Below are positions 52,801 to 64,000 of a DNA stretch of 64,000 nt, in pieces; the first letter of the stretch is position 1; each line of letters begins with the position of its first letter. Under the pieces are notes generated by a model that was not told the origin of the DNA, did not search any database, and saw only the letters and a list, made by a program, of their open reading frames with translations. The DNA lies in assembly GCA_963680875.1 (NCBI GenBank), contig OY804589.1, forward strand, positions 3,348,001 to 3,412,000. Direction: 5' to 3'. The position numbers and the translations under genes are program-made. The stretch comes from Bathymodiolus brooksi (lineage: Eukaryota; Mollusca; Bivalvia; Mytilida; Modiolidae).

Positions 52801-55686
52801 CCTGCTTTAGTGACCACCTCTATTAAGTTAGTCAAACCTGCTTTAGTGACCACCTCTATTAAGTTAGTCAAACCTGCTTTAGTGACCACCTCTATTAAGT
52901 TATAGTCAAACCTGCTTTAGTGACCACCTCTATTAAGTTACAATCAAACCTGCTTTAGTCACCACCTCTATTAAGTTACAATCAAACTTGCTTTCGTGAC
53001 CACCTCTATTAAGTTATACAGTCAAACCTGCTTTAGGGAACACCTGTATTAAGTTAGTCAAACCTGCTTTAGTGACCACCTCTATTAAGTAAAAGTCAAA
53101 CCTGCTTTAGTGACCACCTCTATTAAGTAACAATCCAACCTGCTTTAGTGACCACCTCTATTAAGTTAAAGTCAAACCTGCTTTAGTGACCACCTCTATT
53201 AAGTTACAGTCAAGCCTGCTTTAGTGACCACCTCTATTAAGTTACAGTCAAGCCTGCTTTAGTGACCACCTCTATTAAGTTACAGTCAAACCTGATTTAG
53301 TGACCACCTCTATTAAGTAATAGTCAAACCTGCTTTAGTGACCACCTCTATTAAGTAATAGTCCAACCTGCTTTAGTGACCACCTCTATTAAGTAATAGT
53401 CCAACCTGCTTTAGTGACCACCTTTATTAAGTTAAAGTCAAACCTGCTTTTGTGACCACCTCTATTAATTTACAATCAAACCTGCTTTAGTGACCACCTC
53501 TATTAATGTACAGTCAAACCTGCTTTTGTGACCACCTCTATTAAGTTACAGTCAAACCTGCTTTAGTGACCACCTCTATTAAGTTATACAGTCAAACCTG
53601 ATTTAGTGAACACCTCTATTAAGTTAGTCAAACCTGCTTTAGTGACCACCTCTTTTAATCTACAGTCTAACCTGCTTTACTGACCACCTCTATTAAGTTA
53701 GTCAAACCTGCTTTAGTGACCACCTCTATTAAGTTAGTCAAACCTGCTTTAGTGACCACCTCTATTAAGTTACAGTCAAACCTGCATTACTGACCACCTA
53801 TATTAAGTTAGTCAAACCTGATTTAGTGGCCACCTCTATTAAGTTAGTCAAACCTGCTTTAGTGACCACCTCTATTAAGTTACAGTCAAACCTGATTTAG
53901 TGACCACCCCTATTAGGTTATACAGTCAAATCTGCTTTAGTGACCACCTCTATTAAGTTACAATCAAACCTGCTTTAGTGACCACCTCTATTAGGTTATA
54001 GTCAAATCTGCTTTAGTGACCACCTCTATTAATTTAGTCAAACCTGCTTTAGTGACCACCTCTATTAAGTTAGTCAAACCTGCTTTAGTGATCACCTCTA
54101 TTAAGTTACAGTCAAACCTGCTTTACTGACCACCTCTATTAAGTTAAAGTCAAACCTGCTTTAGTGACCACCTCTATTAAGTTACAGTCAAGCCTGCTTT
54201 AGTGACCACCTCTATTAAGTTACAATCAAGCCTGCTTTAGTGACCACCTCTATTAAGTTACAGTCAAACTTGATTTAGTGACCACCTCTATTAAGTAATA
54301 GTAAAACCTGCTTTAAGGACCACCTCTATTAAGTAATAGTCCAACCTGCTTTAGTGACCACCTCTATTAAATAATAGTCCAACCATCTTTAGTGACCACC
54401 TCTATTAAGTTAAAGTCAAACCTGCTTTTGTGACCACCTCTATTAATTTACAATCAAACCTGCTTTAGTGACCACCTCTATTAATGTACAGTCAAACCTG
54501 CTTTTGTGACCACCTCTATTAAGTTACAGTCAAACCTGCTTTAGTGACCACCTCTATTAAGTTATACAGTCAAACCTGCTTTAGTGAACACCTCTATTAA
54601 GTTAGTCAAACCTGCTTTAGTGACCACCTCTATTAAGCTACAGTCTAACCTGCTTTGCTGACCACCTCTATTAAGTTAGTCAAACCTACTTTAGTGACCA
54701 CCTCTATTAAGTTAGTCAAACCTGCTTTAGTGACCACCTCTATTAAGTAACAGTCAAACATGCTTTAGTGACCACCTCTATTAAGTTAGTCAAACCTGCT
54801 TTAGAGACCACCTCTATTAAGTTAGTCAAACCTTCTTTAGTGATCACCTCTATTAAGTTACAGTCAAACCTGCTTTACTGACCACCTCTATTAAGTTAGT
54901 CAAACCTGCTTTAGTGGCCACCTCTATTAAGTTAGTCAATCCTGCTTTAGTGACCACCTCTATTAAGTTAGTCAAACCTGCTTTAGTGCCCACCTCTATT
55001 AAGTTAGTCAAACCTGCTTTAGTGATCACCTCTATTAAGTTACAGTCAAACCTGCTTTACTGACCACCTCTATTAAGTTAGTCAAACCTGCTTTAGTGGC
55101 CACCTCTATTAAGTTAGTCAAACCTGCTTTAGTGACCACCTCTATTAAGTTAGTCAAACCTGCTTTAGAGACCACCTCTATTAAGTTAGTCAAACCTGCT
55201 TTAGTGACCACCTCTATTAAGTTACAGTCAAACCTGCTGTAGTGACCACATCTATTAAGCTAGTCAAACCTGCTTTAGTGACCACCTCTATTAAGTAATA
55301 CAGTCAAACCTGCTTTAGTGACCACCTCTATTAAGTTACAGTCAAACCTGTTTTAGTGACCACCTCTATTAAGTAATACAGTCAAACCTGCTTTAGTGAC
55401 CACCTCTATTAAGTTAGTCAAACCTGCTTTAGTGACCACCTCTATTAAGTTATAGTCAAACCTGCTTTAGTGACCACCTCTATTAAGTTACAATCAAACC
55501 TGCTTTAGTCACCACCTCTATTAAGTTACAATCAAACTTGCTTTCGTGACCACCTCTATTAAGTTATACAGTCAAACCTGCTTTAGGGAACACCTGTATT
55601 AAGTTAGTCAAACCTGCTTTAGTGACCACCTCTATTAAGTAAAAGTCAAACCTGCTTTAGTGACCACCTCTATTAAGTAACAATCC
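49807..55686 (+). repeat. 5880-bp tandem duplication, left copy
   Basis: This is the largest duplication in the window. Every line I compared matches 55687-61566 at a constant offset of 5880 bp. I saw only about four substitutions: 50225 (C, other copy G), 50233 (A, other copy G), 51258 (G, other copy T) and 54657 (G, other copy A). Private marks shared by both copies include ACCTCTAATAAG, CCACGTC, GTTTGTCAAA, CCTCTTTTAATC, AGTAAAACC and GTCAATCC. The left end is at AACCTGCTTTAGTGGCC, and before it the flanking monomers differ (TTAGTCA versus AACAATCC). Confidence 0.93.
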
Positions 55687-58600
55687 AACCTGCTTTAGTG
55701 GCCACCTCTATTAAGTTACAGTCAAACCTGATTTAGTGACCACCCCTATTAGGTTATACAGTCAAATCTGCTTTAGTGAACACCTCTATTAAGTTAGTCA
55801 AACCTGCTTTTGTGACCACCTCTATTAAGTTACAGTCAAACCTGCTTTAGTGACCACCTCTATTAAGTTATACAGTCAAACCTGCTTTAGTGAACACCTC
55901 TATTAAGTTAGTCAAACCTGCTTTAGTGACCACCTCTAATAAGCTACAGTCTAACCTGCTTTACTGACCACCTCTGTTAAGTTAGTCAAACCTGCTTTAG
56001 TGACCACGTCTATTAAGTTAGTCAAACCTGCTTTAGTGACCACCTCTATTAAGTTACAGTCAAACCTGCTTTACTGACCACCTATATTAAGTTAGTCAAA
56101 CCTGGTTTAGTGGCCACCTCTATTAAGTTAGTCAAACCTGCTTTAGTGACCACCTCTATTAAGTTAGTCAAACCTGCTTTAGAGACCACTTCTATTAAGT
56201 TAGTCAAACCTGCTTTAGTGACCACCTCTATTAAGTTACAGTCAAACCTGCTGTAGTGACCACCTCTATTAAGCTAATCAAACCTGCTTTAGTGACCACC
56301 TCTATTAAGTAATACAGTCAAACTTGCTGTAGTGACCACCTCTATTAAGTTACAGTCAAACCTGTTTTAGTGACCACCTCTATTAAGTAATACAGTCAAA
56401 CCTGCTTTAGTGACCACCTCTATTAAGTTAGTCAAACCTGCTTTAGTGACCACCTCTTTTAAGTTACAGTCAAACCTGATTTAGTGACCACCTCTATTAA
56501 GTTACAGTCAAACCTGCTTTAGTGATCACCTCTATTAAGTTAGTCAAACCTGCTTTAGTGACCACCTCTATTAAGTTAGTCAAACCTGCTTTAGTGACCA
56601 CCTCTATTAAGTTAAAGTCAAATCTGCTTTAGTGACCACCTCTATTAAGTTACAATCAAACCTGCTTTAGTGACCACTCTATTAAGTTACAATCAAACTT
56701 GCTTTCGTGACCACCTCTATTAAGTTATACAGTCAAACCTGCTTTAGGGAACACCTCTATTAAGTTAGTCAAACCTGCTTTAGTGACCACCTCTATTAAG
56801 TAATAGTCAAACCTGCTTTAGTGACCACCTCTATTAAGTAATAGTCCCACCTGCTTTAGTGACCACCTCTATTAAGTTAAAGTCAAACCTGTTTAGTGAC
56901 CACCTCTATTAAGTTACAGTCAAGCCTGCTTTAGTGACCACCTCTATTAAGTTACAGTCAAGCCTGCTTTAGTGACCACCTCTATTAAGTTACAGTCAAA
57001 CCTACTTTAGTGACCACATCTATTAAGTTATAGTCAAACCTACTTTAGTGACCACCACCTCTATTAAGTTACATGCAAACCTGTTTTAGTGACCACCTCT
57101 ATTAAGTTATACAGTCAAACCTGCTTTAGGGAACACCTCTATTAAGTTAGTCAAACCTGCTTTAGTGACCTTCTTTATTAAGTTACAGTCAAACCTGATT
57201 TACTGACCACCTCTATTACATTTTAAGTAATACTGTCTAATTTGCTTTAGTGACCACCTCTATTAAGTTACAGTCAACCCTGCTTTAGTGACCTCTATTA
57301 AGTTAGTCAAACCTGCTTTGTGACCACCTTTATTAAGTTAGTCAAACCTGCTTTAGTGACCACCTCTATTAAGTTACAGTCAAAACTGATTTAGTGACCA
57401 CCCCTATTAGGTTATACAGTCAAATCTGCTTTAGTGACCACCTCTATTAAGTTACAATCAAACCTGCCTTAGTGACCACCTCTATTAGGTTATAGTCAAA
57501 TCTGCTTTAGTGACCACCTCCATTAAGCTACAGTGAAACCTGCTCTAGTGACCACCTCTATTAATTTAGTCAAACCTGCATTAGTGATCACCTCTATTAA
57601 GTTAGTCAAACCTGCTTTAGTGACCACCTCTATTAAGTTAGTCAAGCCTGCTTTAGTGACCACCTCTATTAAGTTAGTCAAACCTGCTTTAGTGACCACC
57701 TCTATTAAGTAATACAGGCAAGCCTGCTTTAGTGACCACCTCTATTAAGTTAGTCAAGCCTGCTTTAGTGACCACCTCTATTAAGTTAGTCAAACCTACT
57801 TTAGTGACCACCTCTATTAAGTTAGTCAAACCTGCTTTAGTGACCACCTCTATTAAGTAACAGTCAAACATGCTTTAGTGACCACCTCTATTAAGTTAGT
57901 CAAACCTGCTTTAGAGACCACCTCTATTAAGTTAGTCAAACCTTCTTTAGTGATCACCTCTATTAAGTTACAGTCAAACCTGCTTTACTGACCACCTCTA
58001 TTAAGTTAGTCAAACCTGCTTTAGTGGCCACCTCTATTAAGTTTGTCAAACCTGCTTTAGTGACCACCTCTATTAAGTTAGTCAAACCTGCTTTAGTGCC
58101 CACCTCTATTAAGTTAGTCAAACCTGCTTTAGTGATCACCTCTATTAAGTTACAGTCAAACCTGCTTTACTGACCACCTCTATTAAGTTAGTCAAACCTG
58201 CTTTAGTGGCCACCTCTATTAAGTTAGTCAAACCTGCTTTAGTGACCACCTCTATTAAGTTAGTTAAACCTGCTTTAGAGACCACCTCTATTAAGTTAGT
58301 CAAACCTGCTTTAGTGACCACCTCTATTAAGTTACAGTCAAACCTGCTGTAGTGACCACATCTATTAAGCTAGTCAAACCTGCTTTAGTGACCACCTCTA
58401 TTAAGTAATACAGTCAAACCTGCTTTAGTGACCACCTCTATTAAGTTACAGTCAAACCTGTTTTAGTGACCACCTCTATTAAGTAATACAGTCAAACCTG
58501 CTTTAGTGACCACCTCTATTAAGTTAGTCAAACCTGCTTTAGTGACCACCTCTATTAAGTTACAGTCAAACCTGATTTAGTGACCATCTCTATTAAGTTA

Positions 58601-61566
58601 GTCAAACCTGCTTTAGTGATCACCTCTATTAAGTTACAGTCAAACCTGCTGTAGTGAGCACCTCTATTAAGTTAGTCAAACCTGCTTTAGTGACCACCTC
58701 TATTAAGTTAGTCAAACCTGCTTTAGTGACCACCTCTATTAAGTTAGTCAAACCTGCTTTAGTGACCACCTCTATTAAGTTATAGTCAAACCTGCTTTAG
58801 TGACCACCTCTATTAAGTTACAATCAAACCTGCTTTAGTCACCACCTCTATTAAGTTACAATCAAACTTGCTTTCGTGACCACCTCTATTAAGTTATACA
58901 GTCAAACCTGCTTTAGGGAACACCTGTATTAAGTTAGTCAAACCTGCTTTAGTGACCACCTCTATTAAGTAAAAGTCAAACCTGCTTTAGTGACCACCTC
59001 TATTAAGTAACAATCCAACCTGCTTTAGTGACCACCTCTATTAAGTTAAAGTCAAACCTGCTTTAGTGACCACCTCTATTAAGTTACAGTCAAGCCTGCT
59101 TTAGTGACCACCTCTATTAAGTTACAGTCAAGCCTGCTTTAGTGACCACCTCTATTAAGTTACAGTCAAACCTGATTTAGTGACCACCTCTATTAAGTAA
59201 TAGTCAAACCTGCTTTAGTGACCACCTCTATTAAGTAATAGTCCAACCTGCTTTAGTGACCACCTCTATTAAGTAATAGTCCAACCTGCTTTAGTGACCA
59301 CCTTTATTAAGTTAAAGTCAAACCTGCTTTTGTGACCACCTCTATTAATTTACAATCAAACCTGCTTTAGTGACCACCTCTATTAATGTACAGTCAAACC
59401 TGCTTTTGTGACCACCTCTATTAAGTTACAGTCAAACCTGCTTTAGTGACCACCTCTATTAAGTTATACAGTCAAACCTGATTTAGTGAACACCTCTATT
59501 AAGTTAGTCAAACCTGCTTTAGTGACCACCTCTTTTAATCTACAGTCTAACCTGCTTTACTGACCACCTCTATTAAGTTAGTCAAACCTGCTTTAGTGAC
59601 CACCTCTATTAAGTTAGTCAAACCTGCTTTAGTGACCACCTCTATTAAGTTACAGTCAAACCTGCATTACTGACCACCTATATTAAGTTAGTCAAACCTG
59701 ATTTAGTGGCCACCTCTATTAAGTTAGTCAAACCTGCTTTAGTGACCACCTCTATTAAGTTACAGTCAAACCTGATTTAGTGACCACCCCTATTAGGTTA
59801 TACAGTCAAATCTGCTTTAGTGACCACCTCTATTAAGTTACAATCAAACCTGCTTTAGTGACCACCTCTATTAGGTTATAGTCAAATCTGCTTTAGTGAC
59901 CACCTCTATTAATTTAGTCAAACCTGCTTTAGTGACCACCTCTATTAAGTTAGTCAAACCTGCTTTAGTGATCACCTCTATTAAGTTACAGTCAAACCTG
60001 CTTTACTGACCACCTCTATTAAGTTAAAGTCAAACCTGCTTTAGTGACCACCTCTATTAAGTTACAGTCAAGCCTGCTTTAGTGACCACCTCTATTAAGT
60101 TACAATCAAGCCTGCTTTAGTGACCACCTCTATTAAGTTACAGTCAAACTTGATTTAGTGACCACCTCTATTAAGTAATAGTAAAACCTGCTTTAAGGAC
60201 CACCTCTATTAAGTAATAGTCCAACCTGCTTTAGTGACCACCTCTATTAAATAATAGTCCAACCATCTTTAGTGACCACCTCTATTAAGTTAAAGTCAAA
60301 CCTGCTTTTGTGACCACCTCTATTAATTTACAATCAAACCTGCTTTAGTGACCACCTCTATTAATGTACAGTCAAACCTGCTTTTGTGACCACCTCTATT
60401 AAGTTACAGTCAAACCTGCTTTAGTGACCACCTCTATTAAGTTATACAGTCAAACCTGCTTTAGTGAACACCTCTATTAAGTTAGTCAAACCTGCTTTAG
60501 TGACCACCTCTATTAAGCTACAGTCTAACCTGCTTTACTGACCACCTCTATTAAGTTAGTCAAACCTACTTTAGTGACCACCTCTATTAAGTTAGTCAAA
60601 CCTGCTTTAGTGACCACCTCTATTAAGTAACAGTCAAACATGCTTTAGTGACCACCTCTATTAAGTTAGTCAAACCTGCTTTAGAGACCACCTCTATTAA
60701 GTTAGTCAAACCTTCTTTAGTGATCACCTCTATTAAGTTACAGTCAAACCTGCTTTACTGACCACCTCTATTAAGTTAGTCAAACCTGCTTTAGTGGCCA
60801 CCTCTATTAAGTTAGTCAATCCTGCTTTAGTGACCACCTCTATTAAGTTAGTCAAACCTGCTTTAGTGCCCACCTCTATTAAGTTAGTCAAACCTGCTTT
60901 AGTGATCACCTCTATTAAGTTACAGTCAAACCTGCTTTACTGACCACCTCTATTAAGTTAGTCAAACCTGCTTTAGTGGCCACCTCTATTAAGTTAGTCA
61001 AACCTGCTTTAGTGACCACCTCTATTAAGTTAGTCAAACCTGCTTTAGAGACCACCTCTATTAAGTTAGTCAAACCTGCTTTAGTGACCACCTCTATTAA
61101 GTTACAGTCAAACCTGCTGTAGTGACCACATCTATTAAGCTAGTCAAACCTGCTTTAGTGACCACCTCTATTAAGTAATACAGTCAAACCTGCTTTAGTG
61201 ACCACCTCTATTAAGTTACAGTCAAACCTGTTTTAGTGACCACCTCTATTAAGTAATACAGTCAAACCTGCTTTAGTGACCACCTCTATTAAGTTAGTCA
61301 AACCTGCTTTAGTGACCACCTCTATTAAGTTATAGTCAAACCTGCTTTAGTGACCACCTCTATTAAGTTACAATCAAACCTGCTTTAGTCACCACCTCTA
61401 TTAAGTTACAATCAAACTTGCTTTCGTGACCACCTCTATTAAGTTATACAGTCAAACCTGCTTTAGGGAACACCTGTATTAAGTTAGTCAAACCTGCTTT
61501 AGTGACCACCTCTATTAAGTAAAAGTCAAACCTGCTTTAGTGACCACCTCTATTAAGTAACAATCC
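55687..61566 (+). repeat. 5880-bp tandem duplication, right copy
   Basis: This is the directly adjacent second copy of 49807-55686, with no length difference over 5880 bp. The copy contains an internal repetition of its own: 52.98-55.45 kb and the equivalent 58.86-61.33 kb both end with a 220-bp shortening (six monomers, 2 x 38 + 4 x 36). The right end is where the array returns to GTGACCACC followed by a TTAAAG linker. Confidence 0.93.
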
Positions 61567-64000
61567 AACCTGCTTTAGTGACCACCTCTATTAAGTTAAA
61601 GTCAAACCTGCTTTAGTGACCACCTCTATTAAGTTACAGTCAAGCCTGCTTTAGTGACCACCTCTATTAAGTTACAGTCAAGCCTGCTTTAGTGACCACC
61701 TCTATTAAGTTACAGTCAAACCTGATTTAGTGACCACCTCTATTAAGTAATAGTCAAACCTGCTTTAGTGACCACCTCTATTAAGTAATAGTCCAACCTG
61801 CTTTAGTGACCACCTCTATTAAGTAATAGTCCAACCTGCTTTAGTGACCACCTTTATTAAGTTAAAGTCAAACCTGCTTTTGTGACCACCTCTATTAATT
61901 TACAATCAAACCTGCTTTAGTGACCACCTCTATTAATGTACAGTCAAACCTGCTTTTGTGACCACCTCTATTAAGTTACAGTCAAACCTGCTTTAGTGAC
62001 CACCTCTATTAAGTTATACAGTCAAACCTGATTTAGTGAACACCTCTATTAAGTTAGTCAAACCTGCTTTAGTGACCACCTCTTTTAATCTACAGTCTAA
62101 CCTGCTTTACTGACCACCTCTATTAAGTTAGTCAAACCTGCTTTAGTGACCACCTCTATTAAGTTAGTCAAACCTGCTTTAGTGACCACCTCTATTAAGT
62201 TACAGTCAAACCTGCATTACTGACCACCTATATTAAGTTAGTCAAACCTGATTTAGTGGCCACCTCTATTAAGTTAGTCAAACCTGCTTTAGTGACCACC
62301 TCTATTAAGTTACAGTCAAACCTGATTTAGTGACCACCCCTATTAGGTTATACAGTCAAATCTGCTTTAGTGACCACCTCTATTAAGTTACAATCAAACC
62401 TGCTTTAGTGACCACCTCTATTAGGTTATAGTCAAATCTGCTTTAGTGACCACCTCTATTAATTTAGTCAAACCTGCTTTAGTGACCACCTCTATTAAGT
62501 TAGTCAAACCTGCTTTAGTGATCACCTCTATTAAGTTACAGTCAAACCTGCTTTACTGACCACCTCTATTAAGTTAAAGTCAAACCTGCTTTAGTGACCA
62601 CCTCTATTAAGTTACAGTCAAGCCTGCTTTAGTGACCACCTCTATTAAGTTACAATCAAGCCTGCTTTAGTGACCACCTCTATTAAGTTACAGTCAAACT
62701 TGATTTAGTGACCACCTCTATTAAGTAATAGTAAAACCTGCTTTAAGGACCACCTCTATTAAGTAATAGTCCAACCTGCTTTAGTGACCACCTCTATTAA
62801 ATAATAGTCCAACCATCTTTAGTGACCACCTCTATTAAGTTAAAGTCAAACCTGCTTTTGTGACCACCTCTATTAATTTACAATCAAACCTGCTTTAGTG
62901 ACCACCTCTATTAATGTACAGTCAAACCTGCTTTTGTGACCACCTCTATTAAGTTACAGTCAAACCTGCTTTAGTGACCACCTCTATTAAGTTATACAGT
63001 CAAACCTGCTTTAGTGAACACCTCTATTAAGTTAGTCAAACCTGCTTTAGTGACCACCTCTATTAAGCTACAGTCTAACCTGCTTTACTGACCACCTCTA
63101 TTAAGTTAGTCAAACCTACTTTAGTGACCACCTCTATTAAGTTAGTCAAACCTGCTTTAGTGACCACCTCTATTAAGTAACAGTCAAACATGCTTTAGTG
63201 ACCACCTCTATTAAGTTAGTCAAACCTGCTTTAGAGACCACCTCTATTAAGTTAGTCAAACCTTCTTTAGTGATCACCTCTATTAAGTTACAGTCAAACC
63301 TGCTTTACTGACCACCTCTATTAAGTTAGTCAAACCTGCTTTAGTGGCCACCTCTATTAAGTTAGTCAATCCTGCTTTAGTGACCACCTCTATTAAGTTA
63401 GTCAAACCTGCTTTAGTGCCCACCTCTATTAAGTTAGTCAAACCTGCTTTAGTGATCACCTCTATTAAGTTACAGTCAAACCTGCTTTACTGACCACCTC
63501 TATTAAGTTAGTCAAACCTGCTTTAGTGGCCACCTCTATTAAGTTAGTCAAACCTGCTTTAGTGACCACCTCTATTAAGTTAGTCAAACCTGCTTTAGAG
63601 ACCACCTCTATTAAGTTAGTCAAACCTGCTTTAGTGACCACCTCTATTAAGTTACAGTCAAACCTGCTGTAGTGACCACATCTATTAAGCTAGTCAAACC
63701 TGCTTTAGTGACCACCTCTATTAAGTAATACAGTCAAACCTGCTTTAGTGACCACCTCTATTAAGTTACAGTCAAACCTGTTTTAGTGACCACCTCTATT
63801 AAGTAATACAGTCAAACCTGCTTTAGTGACCACCTCTATTAAGTTAGTCAAACCTGCTTTAGTGACCACCTCTATTAAGTTACAGTCAAACCTGATTTAG
63901 TGACCATCTCTATTAAGTTAGTCAAACCTGCTTTAGTGATCACCTCTATTAAGTTACAGTCAAACCTGCTGTAGTGAGCACCTCTATTAAGTTAGTCAAA
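61567..64000 (+). repeat. Partial further copy of the 59.02-61.33 kb segment, running off the window
   Basis: 61567-63881 matches 59017-61331 at an offset of 2550 bp with no difference that I noticed. At 63882 the match switches to 58562 onward (offset 5320 bp), because the extra 220 bp missing at 55.44 and 61.32 kb is present here. The segment is therefore a third copy of the same material. The copy is cut by the window edge, so its full length is unknown. Confidence 0.88.

Larger units (their letters stand above)
1..64000 (+). repeat. Satellite DNA array of 36-40 bp monomers filling the window
   Basis: The base unit is 36 bp, made of TTAGTCAAACCTG, CTTTAGTGACC and ACCTCTATTAAG joined in that order. 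It repeats head to tail from the first to the last base, about 1,700 times if the mean length is 37 bp. Length variants of 38 and 40 bp differ mainly in the linker before GTC. Single-base variants are common (GTGATCAC, GTGGCCAC, GTGCCCAC, TTTACTGACC, TTTAGAGACC, CTGATTTAG, CTGCTGTAG). I found no inverted segment, transposon, gene or stretch of unrelated sequence longer than a few bases, so every gene-free interval in the window holds this satellite. I do not recognise the family. The eukaryotic, heterochromatic origin is inferred from the architecture. Confidence 0.98.

Noticed and set aside
1..64000. CRISPR array (direct repeats of 36 bp)
   Set aside because: The repeats abut directly with no unique spacers, they vary in sequence and length, and no cas gene is present. 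The 36-bp length is coincidental.
1..64000. Telomeric repeat, because TTAG recurs
   Set aside because: TTAG occurs once or twice per 36-bp monomer and is never in tandem as TTAGG, TTAGGG or a similar short unit.
1..64000. Naming a host species or a known satellite family
   Set aside because: There are no genes or unique flanks to place it, and I do not recognise the monomer with certainty. A search of the 36-mer against repeat libraries and genome assemblies would decide.

Overview
The whole 64 kb window is satellite DNA. It is one uninterrupted head-to-tail array of a short A+T-rich monomer, with no protein-coding gene, RNA gene, transposon, CRISPR array or unique-sequence interval that I can support. 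The base monomer is 36 bp and is written here in three consecutive parts: TTAGTCAAACCTG, then CTTTAGTGACC, then ACCTCTATTAAG (14 of 36 bases are G or C, with no CpG). Longer versions of 38 and 40 bp differ almost only in the linker before GTC (TTAG, TTACAG, TTATAG, TTAAAG, TAATAG, TTATACAG, TAATACAG). At about 37 bp per monomer the window holds roughly 1,700 copies, all in the same orientation.

The organism cannot be named from this sequence. Tens of kilobases of pure short-monomer satellite without a gene point to a eukaryotic genome, from a heterochromatic, pericentromeric, subtelomeric or similar region. That is an inference from the architecture, not from a recognised family.

The main content is the higher-order layout. 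Diagnostic monomer variants recur in fixed order in blocks of about 0.5 to 6 kb, and the blocks have been duplicated in nested, unequal steps. From 1 to 26 kb there is a mosaic of partly overlapping duplications with offsets of 866, 3857, 2279, 1577/1499 and 2556 bp. From about 26.7 to 34.5 kb lies a distinct seven-copy array of 1.04-1.22 kb units, itself duplicated in a 2330-bp step. At about 35.63 kb the sequence returns to the type seen at the very start of the window. From 37.0 to 39.7 kb there is a 1340/1338-bp tandem pair, and from 42.7 to 47.2 kb a 2248-bp tandem pair. From 49.8 to 61.6 kb there is a nearly perfect 5880-bp tandem duplication, followed by a further partial copy that runs to the window edge.

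Every open reading frame of 60-76 codons is a by-product of the monomer. Because 36 is divisible by 3, runs of pure 36-mers stay open in one frame on each strand, giving 12-residue periodic translations. These frames end where a 38- or 40-bp monomer shifts them, and I do not call them genes. The regularity also means that some duplications could be assembly effects. The 5880-bp pair is the one most worth testing.
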